The notes under the pieces were generated by a model, which saw only the letters and a program-made list of their open reading frames with translations, had not been told where the DNA came from and did not search any database. Of a stretch of DNA of 64,000 bases, positions 1-11,852 are shown piece after piece. The position numbers and the translations under genes are program-made. This DNA is from Lojkania enalia. Its lineage: Eukaryota; Ascomycota; Dothideomycetes; Pleosporales. The number at the start of each line of letters is the position of its first letter. The first letter of the stretch is position 1. The DNA is taken from the NCBI GenBank assembly GCA_010094045.1, contig ML986735.1:50667-114666 (forward strand). The letters run 5' to 3'.

Positions 1-3000
1 GGGGCTATAAGTAACTTATACTCCTACAGTTTCGCTAGTACTTTTCTAACGTGTTCTTTATACTCTCTTAGCAATCCTTTTATATAGACTAGAATATCGT
101 CTAGGTATACTGTTATGAATACATCTAAGTATTCTCTTAATACGTTATTTATAACTGCTTAGAAGGTTACTAGTATATTTATAAGTTTAAATAGTATTAC
201 TAAGTATTTAAAAAGACCTTCTCTTATTTTAAATGCTGTTTTCTATTCGTAGCCCTTCTTTATCCGAATTTAGTAGTATTCTTCTCTTATATTAAACTTT
301 ATAAACTACTTAGCTTCTTACAATTAACTTATAAGTTCTGTTATCCTAGGTAATAGGTATCTGTTTTTCTTAGTTATATTATTTAGCTGTCTATAGTCTA
401 CGTATAACCTTAGTTTACTATTTTTCTTAGGTACGAATAGTATTAGTAATACTATTTTACTCTAGTTCGGTTATATATACTTTCTTGCTAAATTCTTTTA
501 GATATACTTCCTAAGTTCTTCTCTTTATTCTTAGTTTAAGTCGTATATTAGACCAGGTTTTAGCTTCTTTTTATCCTCGATAATGATTTTATAGTTATAT
601 TCCTTATACTTAGGTAACCCTCTATTCTCTACTTCTTTATATAGCCCTATAAATTTGCTGTAATCTCTTTAGATTTTCTAGAGTATACTATCGTCCTATA
701 GTTCTTTACGTACTTTTTAAACTACGATAATACCTAGTATCTATTTTATCTTCTTAAGATATCTTACTATTATAGCTGCTGATACTCTCTATATTAACTA
801 TAGACCTGAAAGATGCTTTACCTTATACTATCCTACTACCCATTCCATCTTAGATCGGCTCTATAGCCTATAAACTATCCCTTACTACTAATCTACTCTA
901 GAATTATATTTGGCTAGCTAGTTTATACCTAGTAATATGTTAAATTTTCCTAGGTTTATAATATTAATGCTCCTTATATTAGTATATCCTATAATGTTAA
1001 GCGCTTACTTCTTAGTTTCTATTAATATAACTCCTCCGCTATAGTCTATTAGCTTATTATCTACTAGGTATATCGTGTAAGGTACTACTTTTTCCCTCTA
1101 CTCTATATTATTCTCGTAAACCTATTACGCCGATATAAACGTGTTTAAAGTTCTACTATTAAGTAGTACTCTAAGCTTCCTCCTGTCAAACTCTACTCAG
1201 AGTACTATATATAAAAGTACTATACTAGTAACCCTTCTAACAGCTTTCTTACCCGGTTTCTTAATATAGCTATCACCTTAGGGGCTGCTTAGTTTTTTAA
1301 CTAAGGTAGGAAGGACCCTACCTTCTCCTTTTCTCCTCTATATAGTGGATATCTATCTATACTATACCTTATCTATAGTTCTTAGGCGTAAGCAGCCTTT
1401 GCTTGCTTACTATATATCTTATACTTCTATCCTAAGAAATACTATTACTATTCGATTAGTCGGTGGTTTTTATTTAATTCTCGCCATCTAAATACCCTAA
1501 ATATATTTTAGTAGTACTAGTATTCAACTATATATTATTTCCAGCTTAGTACTTTATATTCCTCTAAATATATATTGTCCTCGGGACGCTTCTCCTCCTT
1601 AGGTATACTTACTCCCGTTGTCTTATAAGCTGTGATGTTGAGTTATCCTCTAACGTCTCCCTATATCTCTCTTACTTCTAAGACTACCTTCCTTAGCTCT
1701 TTAGTTTCTATAACGATTTTACTAAGCTGGTATAGATACTCTATTCTAAAGTAAATTAGACTTCCGTAAATCTAATAGTACCCGTTTTCTACGTAATCTT
1801 CTATTTTATCTTAAGATAGTAAGATTCTTAATAACAATTCTATATCTATCTTTAGCTACACTTCTAGCTTTATTTTAATGCTCTTATATATCTAGCAGTT
1901 GTTCTGATAATAGCTGGCCTAATCTTTTTTACAGCTGTTCTTATAGGGTAGCGTATATTTCCCTTTCTTACCTTTTACTAGTTCTATAGGGTAGCCTTAG
2001 TATATCTCTTATATATACTCGAATATTTCTTCGTTTATAACCTTTCCTACTAACTTTACTATAGCTTTTAGTACGTCTTAACTGTCTCGGAATATTACTT
2101 CTTTAAATAGGACGTTTTAGTATTTTTAGGGGTATAACCTTATCTAGTATATTTTATTATAGATCCAGCACTTCTTTTACTTTATTCTTTCTAGGATGGT
2201 CGTACTATTAAGTTCTAATATTCCTGGTAGATACTCTATACGTTTAATAACTACCGCTGCCCTTTTTAGCTGTAACTAATAATTACTTTCTTCTTTTACT
2301 GAACGGTACGTCTCGCATCTATTATTTATATAATACGTCTAGTACTATACTAGTTAGTATTTATTAGTAGGTTGCGTAGTTATTATTTAGGCTTCCTTCT
2401 TCTTATTTAGATATTCTTTCGTATAGTACCCTTTTTATCTATATAGAAGGCACGCTCCCTCTTTAAGCCTTTCTTTCTTAAGATTGCTCATCCTTGATCG
2501 TTGGTAGTTCTTTCTCTTATCCTTTTCAACTTTTCTAAGGACTATTAGATTACCATCCTATAGCGCCGTCTTACTTTCTTTTCTTACTAGCACGAATATC
2601 TGCGGCTAAAATCTTTTCTCTATCTCTTACTCGTACTAATAGTTATTAATCCTAACCACCAATTTAATCATTTCTAATAATTCGGTTGGCCTTTCTTCTC
2701 TAGCTAGGTCATCCTTAACCTTATCCTTAAGACCTTTATAGAAGATTCCTACTAATATACTATCGTCCTATCCTAGTCTAGCGCTAAGTCTCTGGAATTC
2801 TGTAGTATAATCCGTTACCCTCTTAGTCTAGGTTAGCCTTAGTAGCTTCCTTTATACTTTCTATTTTACGTCTACTTCTCCGAAGACGTTCCGGACCTTA
2901 TCTTTAAATCCTTCCTAGCTCTTAAAGAGTTCATCTATAGATTCTCTAGTCTTCTTTATATTGCCTCTATTCTCCAGCCAGTCTACTATAAATGGTTTGG

Positions 3001-3412
3001 CTTATACTAGCGGTGTCTCTTCTATATTTATTATTATAGCTAAGATCTTATCCTTATCTAAGAAGAAGGTCGTACTGTTAAACCTAAAGTACAGCTCTAT
3101 TAATATAAGAAAAGGGTTAACATATTCTTTCTTACTATTAAACTTCTTTAGTAAAGCTATCTTAGCTTATACTTATTATTTTACTTTAGCTAGGTCGGCT
3201 CTAGCTGCGGCTAGCTTGTATTATATCTATATAATACGGGTTTCCTATTCCTATACTTTCTATACTATAGCTTCCTCTAAAGCTTATAGCCTTTAGGTTA
3301 TTGTAACTTAACTTTACGATGTAGTAGACATCTTTAGATAGTTCCTATTCTCTCAACGTTAGGTAGTTATTATATTACTAACCTATATACTACTAGTATA
3401 TATAACAACTAC
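1..3412 (-). mobile_element. Gypsy-3 LTR retrotransposon, internal gag-pol part, cut by window start
   Basis: Read on the minus strand this is a Ty3/Gypsy gag-pol. A gag-like region begins with an ATG near 3330. A CCHC-type zinc knuckle lies at about 2408-2455, with a Cys changed to Tyr. The region before pol follows, and a reverse transcriptase fills about 480-1. The RT active-site motif YLDDILVYI is at 82-108 with both aspartates intact. Stops are frequent and almost all TAG or TAA, so no protein is made. RNase H and integrase would lie left of the window. The small open frame on the plus strand at 2961-3296 is a shadow of gag. The family differs in sequence from the two Gypsy families further right. 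Gypsy assignment is firm; exact gag, protease and RT borders are not. Confidence 0.88.
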
Positions 3413-3912
3413 TATTACAGTCGTACGCGCGCCGGGGCCTTATTTATATTAGATTAATTAGAGGTGGTAGCTTCAGTAATAAGAGAGTATTAGGTTCGCC
3501 GGTTCTTCGAATGTAATAAGTATATTTAGAAGTCTAATAGAGTAATAAGATAAATCTGCGAGAATAACTATAAAGGACTTAATCTTAGAAGAAGATTTCT
3601 TCTTCTTATATAGTTAAGTCTAAGACCGCTAAGCCTAGCTTATTAGGTCTATCAGGTCTATCAGGTCCATCCTGCTATACCTAATACTTCTACTATAGTC
3701 ACGTGTATAGGTTGTACTATACTTTATCGTCCAACCAATTATCTCCCCAGTTTCCGCAGTCCTACTACTTACTATCCGATAACTGGTCCCTAACATGCTT
3801 CTACCTATTATTACCCTATCGGTCCTTGTCCGAGTCGACCTCCATAGTAGCTGATATTAGATTAAGCCCTAGCCATAGAAGCGGTACCTCTTGGCGTTCT
3901 ATGTTTATAACA
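3413..3912 (-). repeat. 5' LTR of Gypsy-3 (about 500 bp)
   Basis: The segment starts TATTACAG (expected TGTTACAG before RIP) and ends TATAACA, giving TG...CA-type ends. It lies directly upstream, in element orientation, of the gag start. To its right the sequence switches at once to pogo transposase homologous to 26.9 kb, so the right border is well placed. The first five flanking bases, GTTAT, are the expected target-site duplication. The partner LTR lies outside the window. The plus-strand open frame at 3703-3930 falls inside this LTR and is not a gene. Confidence 0.72.
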
Positions 3913-4736
3913 GTTATTTCTTACCTTTAAAGACTATGTATAAGCGCTAAGTTAAGCAGCTAATATATAGTTATATTAACTATATTATAAAAATTAAGTT
4001 CTTACTCTACTTTAAAGCAGCTTTTAACGTAGCAATTATAAAGAGTAATATCCTAAGTAGCTTTTAAAGCGTTAGTCTAGTTCTATTTAATCTAGATATA
4101 GTACTATTAAAGCTCAAAGTTTAATTATATATACTAATACCCCCTATAGTTAAAGATTCCTCTTAGAAGTTAAAAATACTAAGTAATTCTATTAAATTTA
4201 GGTCTTAATCTGCGTACATTTAATTAAGAGTTTAAAAGCACTTAGATAGCTTACCTATTTTAATAGTAGAGGCGTTTAAACAGTTTATAAAGGGTACTGC
4301 GTATATAATACATAAAAACGTACTATTACGCGCTTAGGTTACTAAGCTTTAAATAGCTAATAAGGCCGCTATACAACATCGATCGCATGAAAGAAAGCGT
4401 ATATAGAAGGAAGGCAACCTAACGATTGAAGAAGGCGCTCGATTAACTGTTCTAAAAGATTTTGGCGCTCGTACTAATAGGAAGAAGGGTAGGAAGAAGG
4501 CGCGCGTTGATGGAGACCAGCCGACTTAAAGGTGCTGCAGGCAGTGCGGCGAGGCTGGGCATAACTCGCGGACGTGTAAAAATGATGCTATAGATATAGA
4601 AGAATAGGCTACTATACTATATAGTACGATAGAATGTAAGAAAGTACAATATTTTGCGAAAAGTAGTCGCGATTTTGGTGTGGTCTTGGCATCATGATCA
4701 GCTCGCTTGGGTGATCAGCTCGCTTGTGCTGTACGT
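3913..4736 (+). mobile_element. Pogo/Fot1-like DNA transposon, 3' part (copy B'')
   Basis: Decayed C-terminal part of a pogo-superfamily (DDE_1) transposase on the plus strand. It includes the stretch after the catalytic core and a better-preserved tail at about 4370-4605 with a zinc knuckle (CRQCGEAGHNSRTC, CX2CX4HX4C). The element ends with a terminal inverted repeat at about 4690-4736 finishing CTGTACGT, followed by the target dinucleotide TA. The same end occurs inverted at 26057. Gypsy-3 inserted into this copy and separates it from its 5' part, which is outside the window. The tail has far fewer RIP-type changes than the body. Confidence 0.85.
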
Positions 4737-4984
4737 TACCCTCTAGCCCTAGTATTGAGTTTAATAATTTATAATTTATATAAAATATTGCGATATAAAC
4801 GAGAGATCCGGCATTCTAAATATGGGAATATGGTAAGCTATATAGCAGCTGTGGAGTGTGAAGTTCGTCACCGGCCGTGGACTTGGGAATGGCAGGTTGT
4901 ATAGCACGGGATTACCTAAGCGGGAGAGATGTCTAGTAGAGTTTATGGCCGGGCCGTCCGTCCGTTGGAAGGGTAAGCAGATGT

Positions 4985-5256
4985 TCATAAGCGCTGCAAC
5001 TGCTTGGACGCCTTCGTCATGCTGGGCGTAATCGAGGAAGTGCCGTTGGCAGTTTTAATATGCAGCATGCCACTCAATGTTTGACTGTTCTGCGCCCAAC
5101 GCGATGTAGTCTGAGTCTGACTTCCTGGAGGGGGGTCCTGCCACTCCGGTGGGCTGTTCTCTTCGTAGATCAAATATGTCCTATCCTGTTGTAAAGCGAA
5201 GAGTCGACATTGCGCAGGCAAAGCTACTGCAAGGGAAATAGTGTTAGCATTTCCGA
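4985..5256 (-). pseudogene. Unrecognised exon-like open frame
   Basis: An open frame of about 78 codons with ordinary coding-like composition, rich in Gln, Ser, Thr and Pro (for example LIYEENSPPEWQDPPPG). A good splice acceptor, TTCCCTTGCAG, lies just upstream at about 5227-5237 on the minus strand, so it may be an internal or last exon whose partners have decayed. I do not recognise the family and no start codon is convincing. Confidence 0.25.
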
Positions 5257-5589
5257 TTGACCGAGGAAAAACCCACAGTAGACGTTAAGACTCACTATGC
5301 TACGTAGAGCGGCCTATGCTGGACAAATGTATTCAGTCAGCATATCAGTTAGGTGTGACTTTTGTGGTTATGTCTAACTTGTCCCGTTGATGGAAAAATT
5401 GTGTGGCTTAGGCGCTCTTTTAACTCTTTATGGAAGCCTGGAAGTTATGAACCGCACGATCCTTATGTTTTGGGATTTTTCCCCGTGGGATTAAAATATA
5501 TTTTGGATAGAAGGCATCATGGGGGAGGGGGGAGATGCCTACAACCTTCCGTTGTGAATCTTGAGTCGCTTCTACATGCCGACGTGTTC

Positions 5590-5930
5590 GATACCCTCTT
5601 CGATCCAGCGGGCTTCTCTGCTGATTTCCACGTTGCCGTTCTTGTCGAGGAGCTCTTCGGCGAAGCCGTACCGAGTCCACATCTTCTCCACGCTGGCTTA
5701 GACATGTATCATACGAGGCCTTGCCAGGTCGAGGTCTTTTCAACGTCCATTCCGGTCAGATTGGCGAGCTCTATGGTGGTTGGGGAGAGCGGCTGGTAGA
5801 TGGAGCAGCTCAACTGGGTTGTTGTAATGAAGGCCGCCATCAGAGGGTACTGGAGGGTAGAGGGCGGTGAACAGCCGTCCAAGAATGCGCGCACAGGGGT
5901 AGGCAGAGGGGGTTAACGTCACTGTGGGAA
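5590..5930 (-). pseudogene. Possible patatin-like phospholipase remnant
   Basis: On the minus strand one frame reads SDGGLHYNNPVELL at about 5800-5860. This resembles the DGG/DGA-x-x-x-NNP signature around the catalytic Asp of patatin-like lipases. Downstream another frame reads GFAEELLDKNGNVEISREA, which also looks like former coding sequence. The two pieces are in different frames and no GxSxG nucleophile motif is visible, so at most this is a broken fragment. The match rests on one short motif and could be chance. Confidence 0.22.
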
Positions 5931-6196
5931 CTGCGGTAAGCCAGGTTACTATAGGAAAACCGGTAACGGATACTGAATAATGTAGAATTACCTAGTAGAG
6001 TTTAGTGTCTTTATGTTGTGTTGAGTAATTTGATATGAAAGTGTAGTTTTGGTAGGGAGGTGGCCCGCTCGGTGGTGAACCACGTTAAACTTTGTTTGAT
6101 CGCAAAACGGATGTAAGACATAGTTCCCAAACCTATCTCCAATAATTGTAGTGGTAGGGAACTAAAAGCTTACCACTTATCGGTAATGTTTAGGAT

Positions 6197-7643
6197 TTAG
6201 TATATGAGATTAGGCTCTATATGCACCAACTCATAATTGTCTGCGAGCATAGAAAGCCATTCACGGATATCCTCGCCATCTCCGTCTGTGAGGGTCGCAC
6301 TCGTGTCTGTGACCTCTCGGGTGACAAAGTGGAAGCTTTGCAAAAAATCAAATTCTTCCTCGTTAGGGGGCGGATGCATGTTCAAGAACCAGTATTTGTC
6401 AATAATTGGACGCTCTAGATGAATTGCTCTGAACGATAATCCGCGGGTGCCTTCGTGTAAGGCAATGAGATGTAATTGCAGCAGGGGTAGCTCATTCAAA
6501 AGGAACGTAAAAACGTCTCTCCAGTTTCCGGAATTAAGGATCACGTCGTACAAGCTGAGACTTTGGAGTGTGTCCTTGCAGATACCAATGAACCCGATGA
6601 GAACCTTATTTGACAACGTCATCTGTGACAAAGAAAGTTTTTGGAGCTTTGGGAAAGTGTCCACATGGCGAGTGATTGCTGAAAGAACCTGCCCGGAGCG
6701 AGTGCTCCTGTCGAATGACAAGTCCAGTGAATTCAATGCTTTCGCGCTTTTCAAGACTCGTATAAGCGCTGGCACGGACGACTTTGAACCTGCAAATGTC
6801 GTTAGCCCTTGTCCATGGATATAACATGTAATTCTACTCACGCTCATCCTCTGCTACATAGAGCTCTAAATGCAGATCCGTCATCAAGTTAAACAACTCA
6901 GGCGCACTTGAGATAGGTTTGAGGGTGGAGATGTCCGGAGGGCAATGCGGACCGACAGTGTTTTCTATTCCCAATCCTTTCAGGTGGATTCTATGCACAC
7001 GGATGATAGATAGGGCAGTTTTCGTTACCGCGGACCAGGCACGTCTCAGCGTCTCAACCTCAGGTTCCGTCAAGTCACCCATTATGTGAGGCTGCTCTAT
7101 CCAAAGATGCTCCAAGTTCGGAAGAAGTCTGATACATGCATGAAGGTAACGCGCGAAGTCGCCGTTATATATGAAGTCCGATACTGTATGATTAAATTCT
7201 GGCGAAAGATCATCCTCCATCTCCATGTATGAATGTTCAATTGATGAATCAGAGTCATATTTAGTATCCACGGATGCAACTGATGAATCGGAGCCGTGTT
7301 CGGTATCCACGGGTTCAAGTGATGAATCGGTATCCACAGATTCAAGTAAGGAATAGGAGCCTTCCTCCCAGTGGACCAGACGATCAGCAATTAGTTGGAG
7401 TTTTCGAACATGGGACCGAAATTGATGGTGCTGGCAAATCTTCCCCAGTCTGTGGAAGCCTCGAGAATGAATATCAACGAAAATTAGCTTGAAATGAGTG
7501 GAGCCAAATTGGAACATAGTTTTCGCATGTATTTCCCGGGAAGTGAGTCGCAAGTTCCCTAGGTAAGGCCGGCCCAAATCCGACAGATGCTCCGCTATTC
7601 TGCCTAATAGCTCGGCAGGAAGGCCGTCTAGCGAAGGAGACAT
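6197..7643 (-). CDS. F-box protein with LRR-like C-terminal region (one intron)
   Basis: Two exons, 7643-6842 and 6789-6197, joined across a 52-nt intron (6790-6841; donor GTGAGT, branch GCTAAC, acceptor TTTGCAG) give 464 codons without a stop. The intron removes an in-frame TAG. I start at the ATG at 7643 (MSPSLDGLPAELL), because the frame upstream has no other ATG. Residues about 4-45 look like an F-box (LDGLPAELLGRIAEHL...LTSREI), which would bind Skp1 in an SCF ubiquitin ligase. An acidic spacer with imperfect repeats of SVDTxxxSDSS occupies about residues 130-170. The rest has leucine-rich spacing (LPNLEHLWIEQ, LQKLSLSQMTL, LQSLSLYDVIL), probably the substrate-recognition part. Fungal F-box/LRR proteins of this kind are numerous and fast-evolving, so the substrate cannot be guessed. 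Confidence 0.78.
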
Positions 7644-8317
7644 GAATTTCCACAAGCTCTGTCCGTGAATGAGAGGGACCCTGGATGGAGATGCGATGAG
7701 GCGTTGCGAAGTGGTCAAGGAAGCGATCGATGTGGCACAGGCGGCAGAAGTTATCTTGCCAAGATGGAAGACTCCGCCCTGAACCTAAATTTAGAATTGC
7801 GTCAAGAAACAGGAGCCTAGAGCCTACCCGCATATGCAGGTAACTTAATAGTCCTTTTTGTTATCGCAGGAAGGGGATAGCCAGTGGCGCCGAAGTCGCA
7901 CGTCGGAAAACTGAGCTGCGTATTATCAGCGATGTTACCGGTCGATCTCAGTAGGGCTAGTCCACCTTCAGAGAAGGCGGCTACAATAAATACACACCAT
8001 TCTGACTCCAGATTCCTTAGAAGCGGAATCACGAACACCGAGAACAGACTTCTGCGTTACTAGGACTACTACCCCTATAGAGACTCCGGGTATATTTATA
8101 GGGGTGCGCAAATGCGGTCCCCTACCCAGCCCCCATCAGTTCATTAGATGCTCCTAGCGGTCGAATTCAACGGCAGCGAGACCACTCTACTTCCCTGAGG
8201 GCCACGGTCGGCTCGGGGCATTTATGTCGTGCGGCGTAGTTGTGCACCTCGTTTTGGGCGAACCCTAGAACTCTAGGGTCTTTGTCGGCCTGTGGGATGA
8301 TGGTCCTCACTCACCAA
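7644..8317. other. Intergenic region without a supported gene
   Basis: Short open frames exist on the minus strand (for example 7817-8038), but I see no conserved motif, splice structure or start context. The part nearest 8318 may be the decayed tail of the neighbouring FunK1 copy. Confidence 0.4.
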
Positions 8318-8990
8318 TTAGGCCGAGGGGATGGAAGCGACTGGGGCTAAATGTTCCGTAAGCGCTGTGTTCAACTCATCCCGTGCTGTCCGAAGGATCT
8401 GTTTCATCTTAAAGTAAAGTTTCGGATTCGGATCCCTCCACCTCCCACCGTTCGGAAACACCTTTCTTCGTAATCTATGGTACCAAACTTTAGCTTAGCC
8501 AGTTTCCGGTCACTCTCGTAGTACCAACACTCGAACTCCGTTGCCCCAATGTCTCTGCCCGGCCCGTCATAGTGAATGCATATCTAGAAAAGCACCTAGA
8601 AGAACGACTCCGGATCGTGCATGAACGAATGCATTTCGTCATCTAGAAGCACACCGATCGCCATGAACGCTTGTGTGCCGGTCCCCCCTCGCACCCCTGC
8701 AGGTTTCTCCCGCTGCTCCTTGATCGCAAAGTCGAGGTCGATTAAGAACGCGCGCCAGGAGGGGTTATTATCCTCTTCGTTTCATCACGAGGTTGTTTGG
8801 TGAGATATCGCATTGTAGTATACTGGCCCGTGTGTATAGCAACTAGTATCCGTCGATGCAGCCTTCTAGCGCGGCAGAAAGGCCGGTCCGGGAGCTCGCC
8901 TTGTAGATGGGCTTTCCGTAGTCATGGACGATGACGCGGCGATGCATTCGATTCGCGATCGCCCTCTCTCTAGAAAACCCGTTTTCATCA
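8318..8990 (-). pseudogene. FunK1 fungal-type protein kinase, C-terminal fragment (copy 1)
   Basis: Minus-strand remains of a FunK1-family kinase. From high to low coordinate it shows HRRVIVHDYGKPIYKASSR (about 8885-8950), the catalytic loop LQCDISPNNL near 8790-8830 with Asp kept, then LIDLD and MHSFMHD further on. A small frameshift lies just after the catalytic loop near 8780, and stops replace Trp in the FFW-VLFW stretch. The N-terminal half is absent: upstream of about 8990 the sequence no longer matches the family. A second, longer copy at 22093-24170 aligns with it through most of its length. FunK1 proteins are common in fungi with many decayed copies; their substrates are poorly known. 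Confidence 0.85.
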
Positions 8991-9171
8991 TTCACAAACT
9001 TATATTTTGAACCTGCGAAATCTTGTCCGTATCGCCATTCCAATACACACATTCTTAGTAATAGTGATGAGGGTGTTTACGCTGACAGATGATTTCACGC
9101 TAATTACTACCATATTCGCTTTCCCAAATGCTCGCAATTTCCCTGGCGACATCCTCACTGACGTCTATCCA

Positions 9172-9661
9172 TTCATCGCGATTGGCATCTTGCCTGTGTC
9201 TTCCCAGTGTATGTCAACGCCAGGTCGCTCGTGGTGGTCAGCGTCTTGGGATGCTCCTCCCCAAACACCCTCTTCATCGTCTTCATCGCCTGTACCTCCA
9301 GCTCTTCCGCCTTCGCCCACTGACCTTGGTTCCGGTACGTTAACGCCAGATTGGTCATGCTGGCTAGCGTGTTTGGATGTTCCACCCCAAGCACCATCTT
9401 CCTCGTCTCCACCACTTGCACCTCCAACTCTTCCGCCTCTTTCAACCCGCCCAGGCCCGTACATATGTCCGATAAATCCACTTTCTTCTGAAGATGAATC
9501 GGATGTTGAGGACTAAGAAATTTCTCCGTAGCTGATACATCTCTTTCGCAAACGATCTCAGCACTCTCCAGAAGATTTCTTTCGCGGTAATATTGGGCAA
9601 AATCTATGCCGAATGCAAGCCTGCGCTGGTTTAACTTCCAGTAAAGACCACTACGGAATAC
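9172..9661 (-). pseudogene. TPR (kinesin-light-chain-type) repeat fragment
   Basis: A minus-strand frame is open from about 9661 to 9173. Its C-terminal half contains two 42-residue tetratricopeptide repeats of the TPR_10/TPR_12 type, with the signatures LGVEHPNTLASMTNLALTY and FGEEHPKTLTTTSDLALTY. Such arrays normally end fungal NLR-like proteins (NACHT or NB-ARC plus TPR). Here the array stops mid-repeat at 9172, and no nucleotide-binding domain is found upstream, so this is a fragment or one exon of a broken gene. The plus-strand proline/serine-rich open frame over the same bases is a shadow. Confidence 0.7.
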
Positions 9662-9710
9662 GAAGTAGTTTTGTCATGGGGATTTTCGGCTAGTCTGCCG
9701 AGCTGTATCA

Positions 9711-9775
9711 GATATCGACGTACGATATCACGGTCGATATCACGCCGGATATCACGCTGGATATCAGCTGATATA
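9711..9775. repeat. Short imperfect 12-bp tandem repeat
   Basis: About five units of the pattern GATATCACGSYS occur in a row, each opening with the EcoRV-like palindrome GATATC. The array sits in the spacer between the TPR fragment and the DUF7924 gene. No function is evident. Confidence 0.7.
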
Positions 9776-9935
9776 CCCCTTTTTCATGTACATAAATATG
9801 GCCCGCTGGCCATCTTCAATCAACCAGTTCAGCTCCTCATCTCCCTCCCTGAGACAAGATTCGCCTCTCACCACAAGTTTTGCACTCGGATAGCCTTGAT
9901 TTGGCTCTCGAGATCTGTAGAGTTGCACAGCACCA

Positions 9936-11852
9936 TCATTGTATCCTATTGGATCGCCTTTTCCTGCGCCTCTTCGACCCGCCTTGAGCGGTGAAAGAGG
10001 TATTGGGGGTGGTATCTCTTGCGTCGTCGGTACTTTGTTGGCTGTGCCCTCTTGATTGGGAGCTAGGCTGGCTCGATCCTCCGAGATTATGGCGCTGGAG
10101 GTCTTCTGAAAGCCCAAAACTCTGCGAAAGTTGTGGAACGCTGAAATCCAGGTCTGCCGGTATTTGGTCTACAGCTGAACATAGCCGTTTAAAGTGGCTC
10201 GGCATCCATACTTCGTAGACGTTCTTGGTAAACTTGTATGTCGTCCATTTCTCCTTTCCATCCAGGGCTGTGAAGCTGAATTCGTGTATTGGGTGGCGGT
10301 AATACTTGGTGTCCTTCCCATCAATGACTGGATAGTGTCTATAGATTCTCACCGACCTGTGATCATGCGAAACTGAGAAGGCGAGAATCTCCCGATAAAG
10401 CTCTATTTCACGGCCAGCGAGTCGGAAGAGCTCTACAGTAGCTCTTACTACAAGTGTTATGCTGTACGCATTCTGTCGGTCTGCAATATTAAATACTACA
10501 GCACTGTACTTCACCTTATAAGTAAGAAACGGGAAATATATGTAGTACGTTACTATGAAATACAACTGATCGCCGGATATAACGTTGCTAATAAATAGGG
10601 CAAGCTTATCAAGCTGCTCTTTTATAAATGCCTCCCGCTTAAATCCTATAGAGAAGTCCGGCTGTGGACGCGTTCCTGTCAAGGGCAAGGAGTTATTCTA
10701 GCCTTTGTTAACACTCTCAGCTAAGATCTTAAGAGATTTAGCACCGCGTACAGCTAATACTTCCGCAGAAGGAACGATGAGTTGTAAGACATCGCGGATT
10801 ATCCTAGCTTCGTTTTTATTCTATATCATTTTACAGGTTTCATTAAAAAATTCATCGCAGAATAGTGAATCCTTAGGAATAGTTTGTTTTGTATTAAGCA
10901 AGTGGAGATAGTTTTCTTTACTTGTTTACGTGATTACCACGGCAGGTTTACCTATAAAACTCCCTTTCGTAGCGAGCAAGGCTTCGTAACGCGCATCCTG
11001 GTAAGGTACGCTTTTAACCTCTCTCGGCTTTTGATCGCTGGGTGTTATGGAGCTCGGCGCCACAGAAATCGGCCTAGTAGAAGCTGGATCAACCGTAACC
11101 ACCGCAGAATTCTTCCGACGAAGGGAGCCCGAAGACTTTTGCCTGGCAAACAGATAGCTCATGTTTTTATCACTCTGCTCAGAATACCCTTTAGGCCAGT
11201 GTCCCGTCTTTGTCCAGTACAGTACGGGATCTTTTTGGCTGTCGGCGTTGTCTACCTCCTCTTGTTCAGCTGAGCTATTAACAGCTTTATCAGGATTATG
11301 TCGTGCTCTTTTGCGCGAAGCACCAGTCGCGCCAGATTCTAAGATGTTAAAGCGTCGCTTCCTCCTTTCAGATTGTTTGACAGGTAAGGGCTGCTGGACA
11401 AGTTTTCGAGGCCGCTTAGATCGTCTAAGATCGGCGGCTTGCTCGGAATCAGTTATTCGAGGTCGCTTTCATATCGCCGTTTTCTGAGCAGAGGACGTAG
11501 TTGTTTGATTGCGATTGCCAGTTCGGAAGCGTAAGCTTCTTCGCAATAAATTGCCTTAAAGGGCTTACTCCTAGGTATCGTTAGATCTCTAACAACAGAC
11601 GCTGTCGCACGCTTGCCTCTTGTTGCTTATTATCTGCCTCAATTGTGGATTTTTTCCCAATCGCCGACGTCTTCTCAACACGGGAGGTTCGGAGGCAAGT
11701 AGGACGTTTGCGGTTCCTAGGATGCGCTTCGAAGTATTAGAACATGCTTGATACTACTACCGCACACCAAGGTGCATTTACATACCTTTATCTTCTAAGG
11801 ATGGCATAGGCAGTCTTTGCTGGGCGGCTAAAGGCTTCGAACGAGCAGCCAT
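9936..11852 (-). pseudogene. DUF7924-domain protein, inactivated by point mutations
   Basis: One reading frame runs from about 11460 down to a terminal stop at 9936. It is broken by four nonsense codons: TGA at 11469-11471, TAA at 10926-10928, TAG at 10821-10823 and TAG at 10698-10700. Three of the four are simply explained by C:G to T:A changes. The frame carries a conserved fungal protein: a basic Ser/Arg-rich N-terminal part with DPVLYWTKTGHWPKGY, then PSDQKPREVKS and the DUF7924 core (PQPDFSIGFKREAF, YFPFLTYKVKY, NIADRQNAYS, AFSVSHDHRSVRIYRHYP, KWTTYKFTKNVYEVW). The C-terminus is a basic KRRRKRR stretch. A first exon with ATG at 11852 (MAARSKPLAAQQRL) and a GTATGT donor is plausible. DUF7924 proteins are of unknown function and often sit near transposons. 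Confidence 0.82.

Larger units (their letters stand above)
4739..6196. other. Gene-poor left edge of the island
   Basis: Base composition returns to normal exactly after the transposon end. I found no complete gene. Two minus-strand stretches look like coding remains and are listed separately (4985-5221 and about 5590-5930). The sequence between 5940 and 6196 shows nothing recognisable. Confidence 0.5.

Noticed and set aside
2961..3930. Plus-strand open frames of 111 and 75 codons
   Set aside because: They lie opposite Gypsy-3 gag and inside its LTR; composition is TA-rich and no domain is seen.
9007..9516. Plus-strand Pro/Ser-rich frame of 169 codons
   Set aside because: It is the complement of the TPR repeats; the minus strand shows clear family motifs.
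10884..11487. Plus-strand frames of 129 and 108 codons
   Set aside because: Shadows of the DUF7924 pseudogene on the minus strand.
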